In this document: positions 1 through 10,681 of the stretch, piece after piece
Layout of the letters: each line of letters opens with the position of its first letter
Position numbering within the stretch: position 1 is the first letter of the stretch
Translations under genes and position numbers: made by a program
The notes under the pieces: model-generated
What the model was told of the DNA's origin: nothing
Databases searched by the model: none
What the model saw: the letters and a program-made list of their open reading frames with translations, nothing else
DNA from: Brachynemurus nebulosus
Lineage: Eukaryota > Arthropoda > Insecta > Neuroptera > Myrmeleontidae
Length of the DNA stretch: 64,000 nucleotides
NCBI GenBank assembly: GCA_035578155.1
Contig: JAPWDM010000006.1
Span: forward strand, 13,222,305 to 13,286,304
Reading direction: 5' to 3'

Positions 1-1198
1 CTACACAACCGAATTTTAGGTGTAAATTGTCTCTTAAGATAATTTTGTTTTAAATAAATTCAGTTAAATAATATTAACCAATCCCCGAAAAAAAGCTTAC
101 CGACGCCCCTGATCTTCCGATTTTACGTACTTCCCCTTAAATTTGCACCGACCACTACGTAAAATTGGATTTGTGGTGTACCGGGTCTCCATTTACAAAC
201 GTACTCACACTATAGGAAATCGTACCTTGGTAAATATACGAAAATTTTGTTATTTTCCAATGATTTGAAAAAAATCTAAAAATGGTGGTTGTTTGAAAAA
301 AAATTTATTTTTTGACGTATTCATTAAAATCTTGCATTTGTAGTTTCTACTATAAAACAACATGCATTGAACATGTTTACATATTTGAGGTGTCATTTTA
401 CCGTATTAACTGATATGTAATTATGGTTATTTTACACAACTGGAGATATTGTATTCTTAGATATATCTGTGATTTTACTGCTATAATTATGTAATATTAC
501 ATATTTTGGATGTAATTTTTCCCGGTATCATGTGATCGATTCGGCGCCAAATTCGAAGTCGATTTGATAAATAGAACGGGAGATATCATGTCGAGATCAG
601 CTTGAAAAATGTAATTTCAAGAAAAATGAATTTAAAGTTTTGAAGTATACTATGTACTTAAAACCGGAATCTACTTTGTAAATTTTCAAAATTTTTAAAT
701 TTCCTTTTGAGGACACATTTATAAAGGTCTAGACTTTCCGTTAGGTGTCAATTAAATACGTAACAGGGGCTTTAAACAGATATTTTTGTATCAACATCGA
801 AGTTGACGACTTATAGTAGCTTCTGAACGCGTACGTGACTTGTGTGAGCAAGACATAGCGCGACGTGATGGGCGCTGTGTGGAGCATCAGGCAAATAAAG
901 GATAACACTTTTGAATTCTTTGAATTGTGAATTGGCTTTGAATTGTGTTTAAATTTACTGAATTGACTTGTTTGTTTGTGGTAGTTTGCTCACTGTCTTT
1001 TATTGTCTAATATTCGAAATTCTGTGCTCATTGTAATTACTGAAAATGGATTAGTTTCTGGAAAGACATGCACAATTGTCAACTTCAAGTTGCAATTAGA
1101 ATAATCAAGCAAAAGTATGAAACCATTGCATTAATGTAACCTTTAATTAACCTAAATATTATATATTGAACTGGAGTGGTTTTATTGTTAAAGTAACT
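1..1198. other. AT-rich noncoding stretch
   Basis: No credible reading frame, RNA gene or repeat boundary is visible here. The sequence is AT-rich with short A and T runs. It may be intergenic, intronic or decayed repeat. Confidence 0.5.
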
Positions 1199-1740
1199 GC
1201 AACCCCCCAGGGGGCCGCGACCCCCAGGTTGAAAAACATTGTCATAGAGTATGTATCACTATTTAAAGAATATAATTATTACGTTTAAACGAATGTAAAA
1301 TTAATACGTATTAAATAAAGATTGGGTTATCAATTATGTAGATATCAAATTACGTTGTTTTCTTTTTTTTCTTCAATTCACATACATATTTATATACAAG
1401 TTTGAGAACAGTAAACGACAAAAGGTAACGATTACGAACTGTCAACCTTAATGAGCCATAACAACTTACATTTATTAGCCAAACCCCCCAGGAAATAAGT
1501 AAACATTAAAAATCACGTAAATAGGTCAAGATCTGACACATTTTATATAGTACTGTGAAATTGTTAAAATTGAAAAGTACCGTCAAATTGTTACATATAG
1601 CTAAAAAAAAATTATGTAAATTGTTATAGTTTAATAAATAATTAAATTCATAATCTGTGTTGTATTTTGGAAAATATTGTTGTTTTAGATCGGTGTTTCC
1701 GAACTGCCGATCTTTGCACCCGTACCGGGCCGCGAAAATA
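1199..1740. mobile_element. hAT-like terminal GC patches (fragments)
   Basis: Two GC patches sit in AT-rich DNA. At about 1204-1235 lies GGGGGCCGCGACCCCCAGG followed by TTGAAAAAC. At about 1693-1735 lies a stretch ending in CCGGGCCGCG. Read on the minus strand, the first resembles the ends of hAT elements that run TTTTTCAACCTGGGGGTCGCG. No partner end or 8-bp duplication was found, so these are probably decayed termini. The sequence between them is AT-rich and unassigned. Confidence 0.3.
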
Positions 1741-1908
1741 TCTCATCGTTTCGCAGAAAGATGCACGAATTAAAAAAATTAATACAATTTTTTCTTTGAA
1801 AAAAAGAAAATGGCGGAACTAAGTGTATGCAAAAAGAAGGTTATTGGACTAGCAAAATCTTTTTTTGTTTATTTTTTTAAATTTTTTAAAAAAGTGTGAT
1901 TAACTTTG

Positions 1909-2195
1909 TGGGACCAAATGGTCGGAAAACGACATTACGTATTACACGATCAAATGTCATTCCAATAACGGTGGAAATGATTTCAGGCTACAAGAATTCT
2001 ATTTAAAATTAAAGAATTGCTTTTAAACATTCCTGTAATGCTTAAGAAAGTGTCGATATTTATGTGAATTACATGACAGACCAAGTGGTCGGAAGACGAC
2101 ATTTCATATTACACGACCTAATTGTTATTTCCGCTAACGGTGGAAATAACTTCAGGCTACAAGTATTCTGTTCGAAATTGAAAACTGATATTCGT
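1909..2195 (+). repeat. diverged tandem duplication, period about 170 bp
   Basis: The block at about 1911-2020 (GGACCAAATGGTCGGAAAAC, then CGGTGGAAATGATTTCAGG) is repeated at about 2081-2190 (GACCAAGTGGTCGGAAGACG, then CGGTGGAAATAACTTCAGG). The two copies share order and spacing but differ at many bases, so this is an old local duplication. The frame spanning the second copy has no recognisable domain. Confidence 0.6.
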
Positions 2196-2428
2196 CATCC
2201 GAGATTTTACCGCAGGACCGTGACTGAAAAAAAGGTTAAAAAACCCTGTTTTAGATTATTAAATGTTTTTATTTAAAAGCAAATCATTCGACAATCACAA
2301 AACTAACAATAATTTAGCAATTAGCACGAAATTGGATGATGCTTATATAATAATGTAATGAAAAAATACGTTCGGACATTATCGAAAATTAATTTAATGA
2401 GCTTGTTTGTTTGGTTGTTTAGCATTTC

Positions 2429-2876
2429 AGCGAATTTCCAGAATGGAATTCAGCTATTACAGCCATTGTCATGACGCGATTTGAGCCAGGGACTATGGCA
2501 GAAATTTGTTTTGAGATCCATAGAAATCGAAAATAATATTCACTAAAATTTATATATATTTATATATGGATATATGTATATATGTGTCCGCACGATAACT
2601 CTCGAACGAAATGTCCTATTTTTACGAAATTTGGTGAAAATGTTGGAAGTCCTAAACCGTTGGACAAGTTCGTTAACCAGCCACGTCCGATTCCTGAAAC
2701 ATGTTTTTTTGGCTTTTTTTTGTTAAAAAAATTAGTTTCTTGCCAAAATTTTCCCAAGTTTAAAAATTTTTGCAACATTTTTTTTACACCATTGGAAAGA
2801 CGGGAAAAAATCACATATAAAAAGTTTTTAAACCATTAATTTTTATAAACGAAAATTCGCTGCGACAGGGGTATTT
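2429..2876 (+). repeat. family A interspersed element, copy 1
   Basis: Family A begins with AGCGAATTTCC and AATGGAATTCAGCTATTACAGCC. It then has CACTAAAATTTATATA, a TA tract of variable length, TGTCCGCGCGATAACTCTCG, GAAATTTGGTGAAAA and a T-rich segment. It ends with AAATTCGCT and GCTGCGACAGGGGTATTT. AGCGAATTTCC and the late AAATTCGCT form a subterminal inverted repeat. In this copy the 15-odd bases between AAATTCGCT and GCGACAGGGG are missing. No coding capacity is seen, so it is probably a non-autonomous transposon. The superfamily is undetermined, although microsatellite-carrying Helitron-like elements are one possibility. Confidence 0.75.
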
Positions 2877-3675
2877 TTATATATCGTTTAAAAAGAAATT
2901 GCATAGAAAAAGTTAGGTCTGTGTGTATTCATCGTATTTACTAATAAAAATTTAAAATTTCTGAGGTCATTTCTGAGGCCTTCCACTTTCATTTGCGTTG
3001 TGATACTCACGATACGACAACTTTATGCAATTTTCGGATAACTTGGATGTAGGATGTGTATGATTTTCAAATCCGTATATTATAGTAAAAGTATTAAATA
3101 TAATATATCAAATATTATATACGTAGTAAAGTAATTTTTTTTTTTAATAATTTTATACTGATAAGATAAACACCGTACTACATTATTATATTATATTGGT
3201 TTATGTTCTATTTTAAATAAATGTTACACTCTGAATCGTGTGTCTGATGGTACGTACGTAATGGATGTAATGGTGAGTACATATCCGGTGGATGTTTCGA
3301 AATGAAACAAAGGTTTTATTTACGTTAATTAATATAAATAATAAAAAGTATACGTATAACGAAAAAAATTTATTTATTTTATTATCTTATCAATCGACAA
3401 CAAATCTTTTTTTCTCTGCTGATAAACTTAATATAGTACAATATAATATAGTACTATTCATAAGTTCTTAGACTATATACATACATGAGAAAATTTTTTA
3501 CTGACTTTATTACGTACTGATAAGAATTCGAAAACTGATAAGAAAAAGTTGAAAGAAACCCGGGCGACTTGATAAGCAGCTTAGAATTGAAATTAGAAAG
3601 TGTGAAAAAGTTTGAGGTCAAATAACTTTTCGAACAGAAAAATACTTCCTAGCTCTTTCTAATAAGTAGAGAACG
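2877..3675. other. AT-rich noncoding stretch
   Basis: No gene or repeat boundary recognised. Short direct repeats of ATAATATA type occur around 3080-3130 and 3420-3460. Confidence 0.45.
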
Positions 3676-4294
3676 GCTAACTTCAAAAATACATCACTGC
3701 TTGCATGAGGCAGAGTCAAAAGTTCAAAAACTCATCAGACGTATCACAACGAAAAATCAAAAGTTCATTTTTACATTTGATGCGTTAAAACAATGCGTCA
3801 AGAAATTTTGGTGATGCGTGTCCAAGATGCATGTCATGTGTATAATGTAAAATTATAACTACTTCCCGTATTATGTAGGTATTAACACCAACAGGAATAA
3901 TTCCGAAAAACAAATTGTTAAAAAAAGATGAATGTATTTACCCTTGATTAAAATTGTTTAAACTATTTGAATACATCTTGCGCTCAAAATAGGTATGTAA
4001 TATTTTTTATTCAAATAATTTCAATATTTTCAATTTCAAGTAAGTTCAAGTTGAAATTCAAAGATAATATACCTATACAAGGACTTGCTATATTATCTAT
4101 AGTCTATCATGCTACATTATCTGTCTTGTCTATAGCCAAATCAGAGGCTAAATGATGCCAATAGCCCGTTCAAAAACATCTAATGTGCATCAAATTTCAA
4201 GAGAGCATCAGCAGCGCATCATGTAGTATTAGACGCATCAGAAAAGTCATGATGCTGCATCGATGCGGTAAAGTTTACATTTTTGAAGTTACCC
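3676..4294 (+). mobile_element. family C MITE, copy 1
   Basis: This is a roughly 620-bp element bounded by imperfect inverted ends, CTAACTTCAAAAATACATCA on the left and ATTTTTGAAGTTACCC on the right. The interior is densely studded with GATGC/GCATC motifs. An inverted copy lies at 9741-10363 with cleaner ends. The frames inside it at 3967-4155 and 4183-4401 also appear, in altered form, in the other copy and do not look like proteins. Confidence 0.7.
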
Positions 4295-4439
4295 TTTGTT
4301 CATCCAAATCACGAAGTTTAAATAAACAAACGCATCTTTTCTTTGTGTTACTAAGCTTTTTAATTTTGACTTACCAAATATTTTGGGTATTTACAATTTA
4401 GCCCGTTGACGCAAAACTTTGAGAACCCTTGGACAAATA

Positions 4440-4887
4440 TCAGGTCAGTCCAGAAGTTCATGCGTATCAATAGCATAAAACTTGTCATCATTTGACTAAC
4501 ATATTATTCAGTTCATCACCAACTTTCGTAAATATCAAACGCATTTTAGTACCCATAGAAGATGAATATAGATAATCAGTACAAACGTGCTGTGCTACAT
4601 TCTTTATTTTCGTGTGGTGAATTTGCCAGGTCTGCAGCGATAGAAATTAATAGTGTACATGACATGATGAACACACTATTAGTGTAAGAGGACTGCCCAG
4701 AAATGGTTTAAAAAATTTTATGTTGGAGAAAGCAGCATTGATAATGAACCCCGTTCAGGACGTCCTGTTAATTTTAAAGAATGGCATTCTTCGAAATCTT
4801 GTGGAATCAGAGCCACAATTGACAGTTTTTTTTATATTATTTAAAAATTTACCAAAAAAATACGCACGAGCTTGTGGACTAACCTGA
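4440..4887 (+). mobile_element. deleted mariner-type element
   Basis: The element is 448 bp with inverted ends TCAGGTCAGTCCAGAAGTTC (left) and, reverse-complemented, TCAGGTTAGTCCACAAGCTC (right), each flanked by TA as in Tc1/mariner insertions. Intact mariners are near 1.3 kb, so most of the transposase has been lost by internal deletion. Remaining pieces encode mariner transposase N-terminal sequence, described separately. Confidence 0.88.
4562..4830 (+). pseudogene. mariner transposase N-terminal remnant
   Basis: The frame from the ATG at 4562 encodes a short helix-turn-helix-like segment (RAVLHSLFSCGEFARSAA) and stops at about 4685. A second frame from about 4695 reads AQKWFKKFYVGESSIDN and then EPRSGRPV. 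A third, near 4800, gives LVESEPQLTV. The order and motifs (QKWFKKF, DEPRSGRPV-like, then VES.P) match the DNA-binding half of mariner transposases. At least two frameshifts and a deletion of the catalytic D,D34D region make it non-functional. Confidence 0.85.
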
Positions 4888-4910
4888 TATATTCTAATCA
4901 AAATAAAATA

Positions 4911-5517
4911 CCGTAAAACCGTCTAGACCCGGACACTTTTTTACATTTTTTTGGTTAATTTTATATTTATACATGTTTCCTTCATAGATATCACCAATAT
5001 TACCATTAAGAGTGTATATTATTTGTTATATCCCTGACTGTCATTAACCGCGTAATTCTGGGGGGAATACTAACGTAGGGATAGTGGAAGCTACAGGTGG
5101 TGCGAATCGCGGCCATAGTGTAATAAACTGATGTGTCCGGGTCTAAGCGGATATACATATACATATAGCAAGTATCTTTTTATATATACATCGAATATAA
5201 CTTCAAACATCATTAAATGATGCGCGATAAAATTCTAAACACATACATGTCAAAACTAAAACAATATAACAATTATGACGAAAATTACATGTCTAAGTTA
5301 GACACACATTTTATTTCTTTGAAAAACTGTAGGATAGTAATCCTGTAAAATGAGATAGTAAATGTTGAAATCCGTAATTTTTATTGGTACAGCTGTTTAG
5401 AGGATACTTTTCGCTCTCTAATGACGTCAAGAACAAATGTTTATTGTTGCAAGTTAATGTAGAAATTATTTGCTTTGAAGATTGGTGCAAAGTGTCCGGG
5501 TCTAGACGGTTTTACGG
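4911..5517. mobile_element. TA-flanked MITE (Tc1/mariner or pogo type)
   Basis: The 607-bp element has long inverted ends. The left begins CCGTAAAACCGTCTAGACCC and the right is its near-perfect reverse complement, ending GGGTCTAGACGGTTTTACGG. It is bordered by TA on both sides. An internal copy of the terminal motif (GTGTCCGGGTCTAAGCGG) occurs near 5133. No coding remnant is visible. It sits 24 bp downstream of the mariner relic. Confidence 0.85.
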
Positions 5518-6294
5518 TACCCAACTATAAAAAAATTTTTGACGATAAATATTTTATAATTTCAGCCCAAAAGTATGAATGAATCGTGTGCCAAAACTAT
5601 ATACAAACATCGTTAAAAAAAATGCTTTACATACACGATTTAAAATTGAAAGTGTTTTTTCAGTATATTTACTACTAATGAAATGAAATGCGTTTATATT
5701 TGTCGACACAAGGTGTCAGTGTATCAGCGGCTCGGCGCGTACATGTTTGTAAAAAGACAAATGAGAAGTGATTAACCGGCTTATAAAGTTTTTAATTAAA
5801 ACTAAATGATGTTTAATATTATTATGTTGATACATAACGAGCAGCATATATTATACGTTACGTGTTAATTCATCTAATTGAACAGTTCACGGCTGTCATA
5901 ACAATTTGTGCATATTACACATGTAGTGTAGTACATCTCCGCTCTGCATTAACTAACAAAACACACAAAACATACCGAGCAACGGCGTAGAGGACATATA
6001 CATAGACGTGAAAGAGGAGCTTAACGGTGTTTTTAGCAGTTGATGACTCGTGAAATGTGCATCAACCACTGACTAAATTGCCGCTATACATCCATCTACA
6101 GACTCGAACGAAAACACCTCGTCGCTTATTTACAATTAGCAGCCACGTGTTCCGTTCACATTGCATTCAAAATGAAAAACAGTAATTATAATTTTGTTAA
6201 CCAATTATTCACGTTTTTAGACTCAACAGTGCTTTATAAATATTTCATGGATTTTGACATTTCATGTAGCCTCCTATAGCATTGCCGAGATTAA
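5518..6294. other. noncoding stretch, no assignment
   Basis: AT-rich with small GC patches near 5725 and 5985. No frame, RNA gene or repeat boundary recognised. It ends with the TAA target duplication of the next element. Confidence 0.45.
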
Positions 6295-6521
6295 GGCTGC
6301 GCTTACATTGGATACGAATTCATACGAAAATTGATTCGTACGAGCTCGTACGAAATTCATTCGTACGACTGTGTGGTTACATTGGATACGAAATCGTAAT
6401 ATGAATTCGTATTTAAATTTAAATTGAAAACCGTTAGTACATATTGCATGATATTAAACAATGGATCCAGTTACCAAATCTTATTTATTAAAATCACCGT
6501 TTTCAAAATTTCTAATTATAG

Positions 6522-7710
6522 AAGAGCAATTCCATGTATAATCCGATCACCCAAAAATGGCATGTTCTCCAAATTTAATTTCCCTATGTATATAATAAGT
6601 TTAAGTGGTGTTGAGCTATGTACTCGAATATTATTGAATTATCTTCTACTTTGTCGGAGTTATAATTATTCAAAGTTGCGTTCAAGGTCACAAAATGGGG
6701 ATTCCCCAAAATATTTTATTAATTTTTTCAGAGTCTAATAATAGTTAAAAAATGATTACATGTGGCATTGAATGTACTTTACATACACTTTGAATCAGAC
6801 CGATTTCCATTCCAATACATGCACATATATTGAAGTAATTGCAAGTTTTATTTTTTTCTTTAATCGCTTATACTGAAAATACCTTATCTTCGATTTTTGA
6901 TTTTCTTTTTTTAAATTAAAGTACTCAGTCCTCTCTATAACGTGGTACTCGATTTTCTTTGTTTTTTTGAGTTTTACGGATTTTACGGGGCTTAGTTTGG
7001 AAAATACGTGAATTTTTTAACTAATTTATAAAATAAAGTATTAATTGTAACATTACCCCACCTTTGATTTTCGATTTTCTTTCTTCAAATTAATGTACTC
7101 AGTCCTCTCTTTAACGTAGTACTCGATTTTCTTTGTATTTTTGGTTTTTACGGATTTTACGGGGCTCAGTTTTAAAAAAATACGTGAATATTTTAACTAA
7201 TTATTAATATAAAGTAATAATTATAATATTACCCCACCTTTGATTTTCGATTTTCTTTCTTCAAATTAAAGTACTCAGTCCTCTCTTTAACGTGGTACTT
7301 GATTTTCTTTGTTTTTTGGGGTTTTACGGATTTTAAAGGGCTCAGTTTTAAAAAAAAAACGTGAATTTTTTAACTAAGTGTTAAAATAAAGTAATAATTA
7401 TAACATTACCCCACCTTTGATTTTCGATTTTATTTCTTCAGATTAAAGTACTCAGTCTCTTCTTTAACGTGGTACTGGATTTTCTTTGTTTGTTTGAGTT
7501 TTACGGATTTTACGGGGCTTAGTTTTAAAAAAATACGTGAATTTTTTAACCAATTTTTAAAATAAAGTATTAATTTTAATATTGTTTTATCTTTGATTTT
7601 CCTTATTTATCTTTTAAATTGAAGTTTAGAGTCCCCTTTATAACATGTTAGTCGATTTTCTTAGTTTTTCTGAGTTTATCAAAGTTAAGGTAATATTGAA
7701 ATTAATACCT
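6522..7710 (+). repeat. left arm of giant inverted repeat, about five 175-bp tandem units
   Basis: From AGAGCAATTCCATGTATAAT the arm runs inward through a unique part and then through tandem units. Each unit contains GTACTCAGTCCTCTCTTTAA, CGTGGTACTCGATTTTCTTT and ACGGATTTTACGGGGCT. Units start near 6917, 7090, 7265, 7440 and 7615, a period of about 175 bp. The last unit is the most diverged. The same units occur in opposite orientation in the right arm. Confidence 0.88.
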
Positions 7711-9454
7711 TAATTTATCAATTAGTAAATAAATGAACGTGTTTCTTTAAAATTTGGTATCGTAAAATTCGTAAAACTCAAAAAAACTAAGAAAATTGAG
7801 TAACACGTTTTAAAGGGGACGCTAAACTCCAATTTAAAATATAAATAAAGAAAATCAAAGATGAAACAAAATTAAAATTAATACTTTATTTTAAAAATTA
7901 GTTAAAGGATTCACGTATTTTTTTAAAACTGACCCAAGTAAAATCCGTAAAACTCAAAAAAACAAAGAAAATCGAGTACCACGTTAAAGAGGAGACTGAG
8001 TACTTTAATTTGAAAAAATAAAATCCAAAATAAAAGGTGTTGTAATGTTCCAATTAACACTTTATTTTATCAATTAATTAAAAAATTCGGGTATTTTTTA
8101 AATCTGAGCCCTGTAAATCCGTAAAATTCAAAAGAACAAAAAAAATCGTGTACGTCGTTATATAGGGGACTGAGTACTTTAATTTGAAAAAAGAAAATCG
8201 AAAATTAAAGGTGGGGTAATGTTATAATTATTACTTTATTTTAACAATTAGTTAAAAAATTCACGTATTTTTTTAAAACTGAGCTCCGTAGAATCCGTAA
8301 AACTAAAAAAAACAAAGAAAATCGGGTACCACGTTAAAGAGGGGACTGAGTACTTTAATTTGAGAAAATAAAATCCAAAATAAAAGGTGTTGTAATGTTC
8401 CAATTAACACTTTATTTTATCAATTAATTAAAAAATTCGGGTATTTTTTTAAATCTGAGCCCTGTAAATCCGTAAAATTCAAAAGAACAAAAAAAATCGT
8501 GTACGTCGTTATATAGGGGACTGAGTACTTTAATTTGAAAAAAGAAAATCGAAAATTAAAGGTGTGGTAATATCATAATTATTACTTTATTTTAATAATT
8601 AGTTAAAAAATTCACGTTTTTTTTTAAAACTGAGCCCCGTAAAATCCGTAAAACCCCAAAAAACAAAGAAGATCAAGTACCACGTTAAAGAGAGGACTGA
8701 GTACTTTAATTTGAAGAAAAACAAAATCGAAAATCAAAGGTGGAGTAATATTATAATTATTACTTTATTTTAATAATTAGTTAAAATATTCACGTATTTT
8801 TTTAAAACTGAGCCCCGTAAAATCCGTAAAAACCAAAAATACAAAGAAAATCGAATACTACGTTAAAGAGAGGACTGAGTACTTTAATTTGAAGAAAGAA
8901 AATCGAAAATCTAAGGTGGGGTAATGTTACAATTAATACTTTATTTTATAAATTAGTTAAAAAATTCACGTATTTTCCAAACTAAGCCCCGTAAAATCCG
9001 TAAAACTCAAAAAAACAAAGAAAATCGAGTACCACGTTATAGAGGGGACTGAGTACTTTAATTTAAAAAAAGAAAATCAAAAATCGAAGATAAGGTATTT
9101 TCAGTATAAGCGATTAAAGAAAAAAATAAAACTTGCAATTACTTCAATATATGTGCATGTATTGGAATGGAAATCGGTCTGATTGAAAGTGTATGTAAAG
9201 TACATTCAATGCCACACATAATTATTTTTTAATTATTCTTAGACTCTGAAAAAATTAATAAAATATTTTGGGGAATCCCCATTTTGTGACCTTGAACGCA
9301 ACTTTGAATAATTATAACTCCGACAAAGTAGAAGATAATTCAATAATATTCGAGTACATAGCTCAACACCACTTAAACTTATTATATACACAGGTAAATT
9401 AAATTTGGAGGACATGCCATTTTTGGGTGATCGGTTTATACATGGAATTGCTCA
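7711..9454 (-). repeat. right arm of giant inverted repeat, about eight tandem units
   Basis: This is the reverse-orientation counterpart of the left arm, with units (AAAGAGAGGACTGAGTACTT and similar) near 7810, 7990, 8165, 8340, 8516, 8692, 8870 and 9045. The outer unique part ends with GGAATTGCTC at about 9454. The unequal unit number (about 5 and 8) indicates expansion or contraction inside the arms. Two adjacent units (about 7990-8165 and 8340-8516) are nearly identical to each other, which suggests a recent duplication of a two-unit block. Confidence 0.88.
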
Positions 9455-9465
9455 GAAAACAAACA

Positions 9466-9660
9466 ATTCTGTGTAGGTAAACGATTATTTATTATTCATC
9501 TAGAGCAAAAAAAGCTGAGTTCTGGAATTACTTTGAGGAAATTTTTCAAGACGAACAGAAATTTTTAGAATACTTAAACATGTCGCAAGTCACATTCAAT
9601 TATATTTTAAAATCTACTGAATTTCAGCTTCAATATTTAGTTAATTATTTTTTTATTACA
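9466..9660 (+). pseudogene. PIF/Harbinger transposase N-terminal remnant
   Basis: One frame encodes KRLFIIHLEQKK near 9476-9515. A second frame from 9502 encodes AEFWNYFEEIFQDEQKFLEY followed by LNMSQVTFNYILK, ending at a stop near 9660. This order (basic lead, short acidic stretch, then F.Y..MS...F..IL) is that of the N-terminus of PIF/Harbinger nucleases. A frameshift joins the two parts and nothing of the catalytic region follows. Its place between Harbinger-like ends with a TAA duplication supports the assignment. Confidence 0.75.
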
Positions 9661-9740
9661 CATACTTAAAATATTTTTGTTAGGTTAGGTTAGCTTTATT
9701 ATAGTGTAATATATTTAATTAAAAATTATCTAAACATTTC

Positions 9741-10363
9741 GGGTAAGTTCAAAAATGTAAACTTTACCGCATCGATGCAGCATCATAACGTTTCTGATGC
9801 GTCTAATACTGCATGATGCGATGCTGATGCTCTCTTGAAATTTGATGCACATTAGATATTTTTGAATGGGATATTGGCATCATGATGCATGTACAATAGC
9901 ATAATAGACACACAATGTAGCCAATGTAGCATGATGGACTATAGATAATATAGTAATACAGTCCTTGTATAGGTATATTATCTTTGAATTTCAACTTGAA
10001 CTTACTTGAAATAAAAAATATTGAAATTATTTGAATAAAACATATTACATACCTATTTTGAGTGCAAGATGTATTCAAATAGTTTAAACAATTTGAATCA
10101 AAGGTAAATACATAATCTTTTTCAACAGTTTCTTTTTTTTCGGAATTATTCCTGTTGGTGTTAATACCTACATAATATGGCAAGTAGTTATAATTCTACA
10201 CATGACAAGCATCTTGGACACGCATCACCAAATTTCTTGATGCATTGTTTTGACGCATCAGATGCAAAAATGAACTTTTGATTTTTCGTTGTGATGCGTC
10301 TGATGCGTTTTTGAACTTTTGACTCTGCCTCATGCAAGCAGTGATGCATTTTTGAACTTACCC
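9741..10363 (-). mobile_element. family C MITE, copy 2
   Basis: Inverted copy of the element at 3676-4294. Its ends are GGGTAAGTTCAAAAATG and CATTTTTGAACTTACCC, flanked on both sides by TTC, a possible 3-bp target duplication. The interior is rich in GATGC. It is nested inside the Harbinger-type element, so it inserted later. The frame at 9803-10183 is repeat sequence. Confidence 0.75.
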
Positions 10364-10681
10364 TTCCTCTACCACCTCATTCCACAATTTTTTATTTAAC
10401 TTTCGATTATGATAATATTAATGTTTTGATCCCTTAAAGACCGCCTTTGTTCAACAAAAATAATTATTTTTTCTATATCCATTGCATTTTTTTCGTACGA
10501 ATTCGCATCAAAAAACAAAATATTTTGGTCGTATCAAAAAGTCGTACGAGCTCGTACGAAAGAGTCGTAAGCAGTGTAACCACGCATATCTAAATGTATG
10601 CATTTGTTTAATTCGTATAAACTCGTATGAATTCGTACGAATGAATTTTCGGATGAATTCGTATCCAGTGTAACCGCTACC

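Larger units (their letters stand above)
6295..10681. mobile_element. 4.4-kb PIF/Harbinger-type foldback element
   Basis: The outer ends are inverted: GGCTGCGCTTACATTGGATA on the left and, reverse-complemented, GGTAGCGGTTACACTGGATA on the right. Both continue into repeats of CGTACGAATTC type. TAA flanks both ends (6292-6294 and 10682-10684), the 3-bp duplication typical of PIF/Harbinger. Inside are a very large inverted repeat (about 6522-9454) built from tandem units, a degenerate transposase segment (about 9466-9660) and a nested family C MITE (9741-10363). The frame at 6424-6738 lies in a repeat arm and is mirrored at about 9230-9450, so it is not a gene. Confidence 0.85.

Noticed and set aside
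6424..6738. 104-codon frame as a gene
   Set aside because: It lies in an arm of a large inverted repeat and is mirrored at about 9230-9450; no motif.
6900..9060. Regularly spaced repeats resembling a CRISPR array
   Set aside because: Units are about 175 bp, contiguous, diverged and in opposite orientation in two arms, in an animal genome. They are tandem repeats in a foldback element.
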